This document shows, in pieces, positions 61,232 to 64,000 of a stretch of 64,000 bases of DNA (its first letter is position 1; every line of letters begins with the position of its first letter). The notes under the pieces were generated by a model. It saw only the letters and a list, made by a program, of their open reading frames with translations. It had not been told where the DNA came from and made no database searches. Made by a program: the position numbers and the translations under genes. Source of the stretch: Pseudomonas sp. BBP2017. Lineage in GTDB: Bacteria > Pseudomonadota > Gammaproteobacteria > Pseudomonadales > Pseudomonadaceae. Where the stretch lies: assembly GCF_003024385.1 (NCBI RefSeq), contig NZ_PVZN01000014.1, forward strand, positions 62,001-126,000, written 5' to 3'.

Positions 61232-62197
61232 TCAGGCAGTCGTATACGCACCGCTTTGCGCCAGCAGGTTTGCCACTAGTGCGGTACTGTCGAGTACCTG
61301 TAGCTGACCATTCACGTATTCTGATCGCAAACGAAAGGGCGGCACACTGTCGGCGATTACGATGCGTTCGAACAGCGAGGTATCGAATAGTTGGCCGCCT
61401 GTGGTGAACAGGCCATGGGTTGCTGCAGCGAACAGGCGAATGGCGCCTGCCTTACGGCAGGCTTGGCCGGCATGGATGAGCGTTTGGCCGGTGCTGATCA
61501 GGTCGTCAAAAATAATGACTGTCCTGCCTGATACGTTGCCAACCAGGTGCATGCCTGTCAGGGATGTATGTTCGCGATGCTTCTCCATCAGGGCGCTGCC
61601 TACCGGCTGTTTCAGTTGACGCTCAAGGGCCTGGCGAAACTGTTCGGCGCGCTTGATGCCTCCGAAGTCCGGTGATGCCACCATCACGGGCGCGTCGCCA
61701 ACAACCGACACGAAATACTCCGCGAACAACTCCGCGCATTGCAGATTCCAGGCCGGGATGCGGAAAGCATTGTCAAATGCGGCCGGATTATGGACATCCA
61801 GCGTGACCAACTGGTCCACGCCGCAGGCCTCCATCATGGCCGCCACGTAGCGAGTGATGGTGGCATCCTGAGTTTCGACCCGGCGATCCTTGCGTCCATA
61901 GCACAGGTAAGGGATTACAACCTTCACCTGGCAGGCACCAGCGTCCTTGAGCGCGTTGCAAAAGAACAAGAGGCGACAGAGCTTGTCATGGGCACTCTGT
62001 CGGTCATCGCTGTAGAGCGAATGGAACAGTACGGCCTGATAGCCATTGACCGTCACTGTTGGCCAACACTTATGCTCGCCGTCTTCATAGTTGCGTTCTT
62101 CGTGCGACGCCAGTTGCCACCCTAACCGCTTAGCCACGCCAGTGGCATAGACTTCACTGCCCCGCAGGGCAAACAAGAGTGGACGGTTGTTATCCAT
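61232..62197 (-). CDS. Ribose-phosphate diphosphokinase (PRPP synthetase) paralogue
   Basis: 321 residues; makes PRPP from ribose-5-P and ATP in the family. The catalytic loop region reads YLCYGRKDRRVETQDATITR (canonical: FxYxRQDR). The PRPP loop is DDLISTGQTL (231-240) where housekeeping Prs has DDMIDTAGT/DTGGT. It differs enough from Prs to be a separate branch. It is second in a minus-strand operon after a tandem-domain Usp (48 bp gap), so probably expressed from the Anr-box promoter at 63221. Confidence 0.85.
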   Translation of the reverse strand: MDNNRPLLFALRGSEVYATGVAKRLGWQLASHEERNYEDGEHKCWPTVTVNGYQAVLFHSLYSDDRQSAHDKLCRLLFFCNALKDAGACQVKVVIPYLCYGRKDRRVETQDATITRYVAAMMEACGVDQLVTLDVHNPAAFDNAFRIPAWNLQCAELFAEYFVSVVGDAPVMVASPDFGGIKRAEQFRQALERQLKQPVGSALMEKHREHTSLTGMHLVGNVSGRTVIIFDDLISTGQTLIHAGQACRKAGAIRLFAAATHGLFTTGGQLFDTSLFERIVIADSVPPFRLRSEYVNGQLQVLDSTALVANLLAQSGAYTTA

Positions 62198-62245
62198 GGT
62201 TGGGCTCCACTGGCGGGTTTGATCTCAACATACGGTCCAGCCGAA

Positions 62246-63142
62246 TCAGCTATGAATCGCCAGGATGCTGGAGCGCACCTTGTAGAGCGCCTGCTCTGTC
62301 GTACTGCCGACAATCCTCGAGATACCTTCGTGGTAAAGGGTGCCCATCACCACGACATCGAATCCGTTCTGGTTGGCATAGTCGCTGATGACGCAGGTTG
62401 CCGGGCCTTTGATCATGTGCTGCTGTCCTGTGTCGATGCCGAAACGTGCGCCTAGCTGATGCATGCGCTCGTTGGCATGCCCGGTCATTTGCTCCAGCAG
62501 CTGGTCGTTCCACGCAACGGGTACGGCAGCATAGGCGACAAAACTTCGGTTCCAGTCATAGGCCTGCACCAGGTGCAGTTGCGCCTTGCACTGCAGTGCT
62601 ATCGCCTTTGCTGACTCGAGGATCCGGGTATTCAGTTTTTCCATGACGGGGTCATCCTGGGACAGGTCCACCGCTGCAAGTACCCGGGTCGGCAGTTGGA
62701 GTTCAGCGTGGGCCACCAGGTGCAGGGGGACTGGAGAATGGCGTAGCAGCTGCCAATCAAGCGGCTTAAGCAGGGCGCGGCTCAAGGCCGTCTCATACGT
62801 GATGTCCTTGATGATCATATCGATACGGTGCAGCTGCGCCAGGCGCATAAGGTCGTTTAGCGGATCATCCTCATCCACTGTTTCAGCATAGGCCTTGATG
62901 CCTAGATTACGTAGTTCATGCACCTGCTCGTTCAACCAGGCCTGGCGGCGTTCCTGTTCTTGTTTGTGGGCGCTGCGGTGCAAGGCTTGGTTCAGCGTGG
63001 CCAGCCGCGAAGGCAGCTTACTGAGAATTACCAGATGAAGAGTTGCTGCGGTGCTCCTGGCCAAAGCCTGTGCGCGTGCCATGGCCGCAGACGCATGAAG
63101 CTCGGGGTGGCAGATCAGTAGCAGTCGTGAGAAGGCTTTCAT
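62246..63142 (-). CDS. Universal stress protein, two Usp domains
   Basis: 298 residues from MKAFSRLLLICHPELHASAAM. Domain 1 is about 1-145; domain 2 begins near LPTRVLAAVDLSQDDPV and ends VVMGTLYHEGISRIVGSTTEQALYKV, where the ATP-binding G-x2-G-x9-GS/T pattern is only partly met. The start has GGAGGTCACC directly upstream. It is divergent from a second Usp with an Anr box between. Tandem Usps of this kind under Anr support anaerobic survival in P. aeruginosa; the role here is inferred. Confidence 0.9.
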   Translation of the reverse strand: MKAFSRLLLICHPELHASAAMARAQALARSTAATLHLVILSKLPSRLATLNQALHRSAHKQEQERRQAWLNEQVHELRNLGIKAYAETVDEDDPLNDLMRLAQLHRIDMIIKDITYETALSRALLKPLDWQLLRHSPVPLHLVAHAELQLPTRVLAAVDLSQDDPVMEKLNTRILESAKAIALQCKAQLHLVQAYDWNRSFVAYAAVPVAWNDQLLEQMTGHANERMHQLGARFGIDTGQQHMIKGPATCVISDYANQNGFDVVVMGTLYHEGISRIVGSTTEQALYKVRSSILAIHS

Positions 63143-63220
63143 GGTGACCTCCAACGAGCATGGCTCTGGTTGTAATGCGAGAGGTATACATCCAGTTTGA
63201 CTTTGCCAGCTTGCGCAGCC

Positions 63221-63234
63221 TTGATTTTTATCAA
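63221..63234. promoter_or_regulatory. Anr/FNR box between divergent usp genes
   Basis: TTGATTTTTATCAA, a perfect TTGAT-N4-ATCAA site, 79 bp before the minus-strand usp and 65 bp before the plus-strand usp. One palindromic site could serve both promoters. Confidence 0.88.
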
Positions 63235-63298
63235 GAGGATCACGGTACAAGCTTCGATAATTGCATTGTCCGGGGCTTTTCCTCGCAGGAGGTGGCGA

Positions 63299-64000
63299 AT
63301 GAGCCAGTACCGCCAGCTATTGTTGATCCTCAGCGAGGTCGATCCGAGATCAGCTGCACTGCATCGAGCCGTTTCGCTAGCCAAAGCCAGCGGAGCGGCA
63401 TTGCATGTGTTGGGGATATTTGAGCAGTCTGAGCTACGCCTGCACGATGAGCTGCGAGACCCACAAGTAGCTGATGCCTCACTCAACCATTTCAAGAAGT
63501 CTTTTAACGACCTTATGGAGGAGTTGCGAGACGATAGCTTGCAACTGACCGGCGAGGTGATGCAAGCGGAGGATGCGCATGCCTCAGTGTTGGATTACAT
63601 CACTGAATTGAATCCAGACATGCTGATCACGCGTTGCCACCCAACATCGTTACTCGCCCGGGCCTTCCAGCCCTCGCTTGAGCACGCCCTGTTACGTCAC
63701 TATGCAGGGTTGATCCATTTCGTTGCACCCGATGCACCGGCCATGCCTCGGAGCATTATGATTGCCGTGGATGTCTCTGACCCCGGGCCGGAGCAGCAAG
63801 TATTCAATCAGCAGCTGATTCGCGCTGCCCAGCGCCTGGCATTGCAGTGCAACGGGCAACTTTCCCTTATGTCCGTGTATGACCTGCCTGCACCACTGCT
63901 GGCCAATGCCAGCCTCGCCAAACCCTGGATCGAACCATTGCGCGAAGCACTGCAAGCCCCGTTTGATGCATTGGCGGACGCACATGGTGTTTCCCTTGCG
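63299..64000 (+). CDS. Universal stress protein (partial, runs off the window)
   Basis: 234 codons from MSQYRQLLLILSEVDPRSAAL to the window edge, no stop yet. A first Usp domain (about 1-145) with LHRAVSLAKASGAALHVLGIF is followed by a second starting PRSIMIAVDVSDPGPEQQVF, so this is also a tandem-domain Usp. AGGAGG is 6 bases before the ATG. It faces away from the other usp and shares the Anr box at 63221-63234. Confidence 0.9.
   Translation, partial: MSQYRQLLLILSEVDPRSAALHRAVSLAKASGAALHVLGIFEQSELRLHDELRDPQVADASLNHFKKSFNDLMEELRDDSLQLTGEVMQAEDAHASVLDYITELNPDMLITRCHPTSLLARAFQPSLEHALLRHYAGLIHFVAPDAPAMPRSIMIAVDVSDPGPEQQVFNQQLIRAAQRLALQCNGQLSLMSVYDLPAPLLANASLAKPWIEPLREALQAPFDALADAHGVSLA

Overview
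The window reads as a Pseudomonas chromosome, most likely of the P. putida group. The grounds are inferred from gene content, gene order and repeats: a nuoA-M operon with fused nuoCD next to aceA, the nudJ-mnmA-hflD-purB block, monomeric and dimeric isocitrate dehydrogenases back to back, the cspD/clpS-clpA-infA-bpt-aat-ftsK-lolA-rarA-crcB-serS-cysG order, and several copies of a 'gcggggcaagcccgctcc' type REP palindrome. No rRNA or CRISPR was seen.

Positions 1-44,900 are core genome. On the minus strand: respiratory complex I (nuoM, cut by the window edge, back to nuoA), a YhhN-family membrane enzyme, isocitrate lyase, a secretin-N-like periplasmic protein, a GNAT enzyme, a RoxA-like ribosomal oxygenase, then purB, hflD, mnmA, a NUDIX enzyme and monomeric Idh. 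Plus-strand icd follows, divergent from idh. The N-degron block comes next (clpS adaptor, clpA unfoldase and the two aminoacyl-tRNA-protein transferases bpt and aat, with infA and cspD), then ftsK, lolA, rarA, crcB, serS and cysG. Minus-strand GHR, ybiB/trpD2, tusE-B-C-D, an NCS2 permease and yccA complete the block. aceA and the idh/icd pair compete at the isocitrate branch point, and their upstream regions share a 17-base sequence.

At 44,912 a tRNA-Ser(UGA) gene marks the start of an accessory region. An 80-bp direct repeat (44,957-45,036 and 50,497-50,576, one mismatch) brackets a 5.5-kb element with a tyrosine integrase and small phage-type genes, including a DUF4224-like protein, a Lar-like zinc protein and a 5'-truncated C5-cytosine methyltransferase. 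It looks like the int end of a prophage or a small satellite. A broken IS5-family element lies just outside attR.

From 51.8 kb rightward is a second accessory region of different character. An MFS transporter (UMF1/Atg22 type) is divergent from a 945-residue ACP-fatty acyl-AMP ligase-PlsC acyltransferase fusion, which may be a lipid-remodelling pair. Then come a secreted protein with two 29-residue repeats, a hemerythrin and IS3 debris. The last 6 kb carries three perfect Anr/FNR boxes (TTGAT-N4-ATCAA), each 65-79 bp from a start codon. They sit before hsp20, before a groEL paralogue, and between two divergent universal stress protein genes, one of which leads into a PRPP-synthetase paralogue. 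Remnants of a phosphoketolase and of a further Usp lie between these genes, so this looks like a decaying low-oxygen survival cluster. It continues past the right edge.
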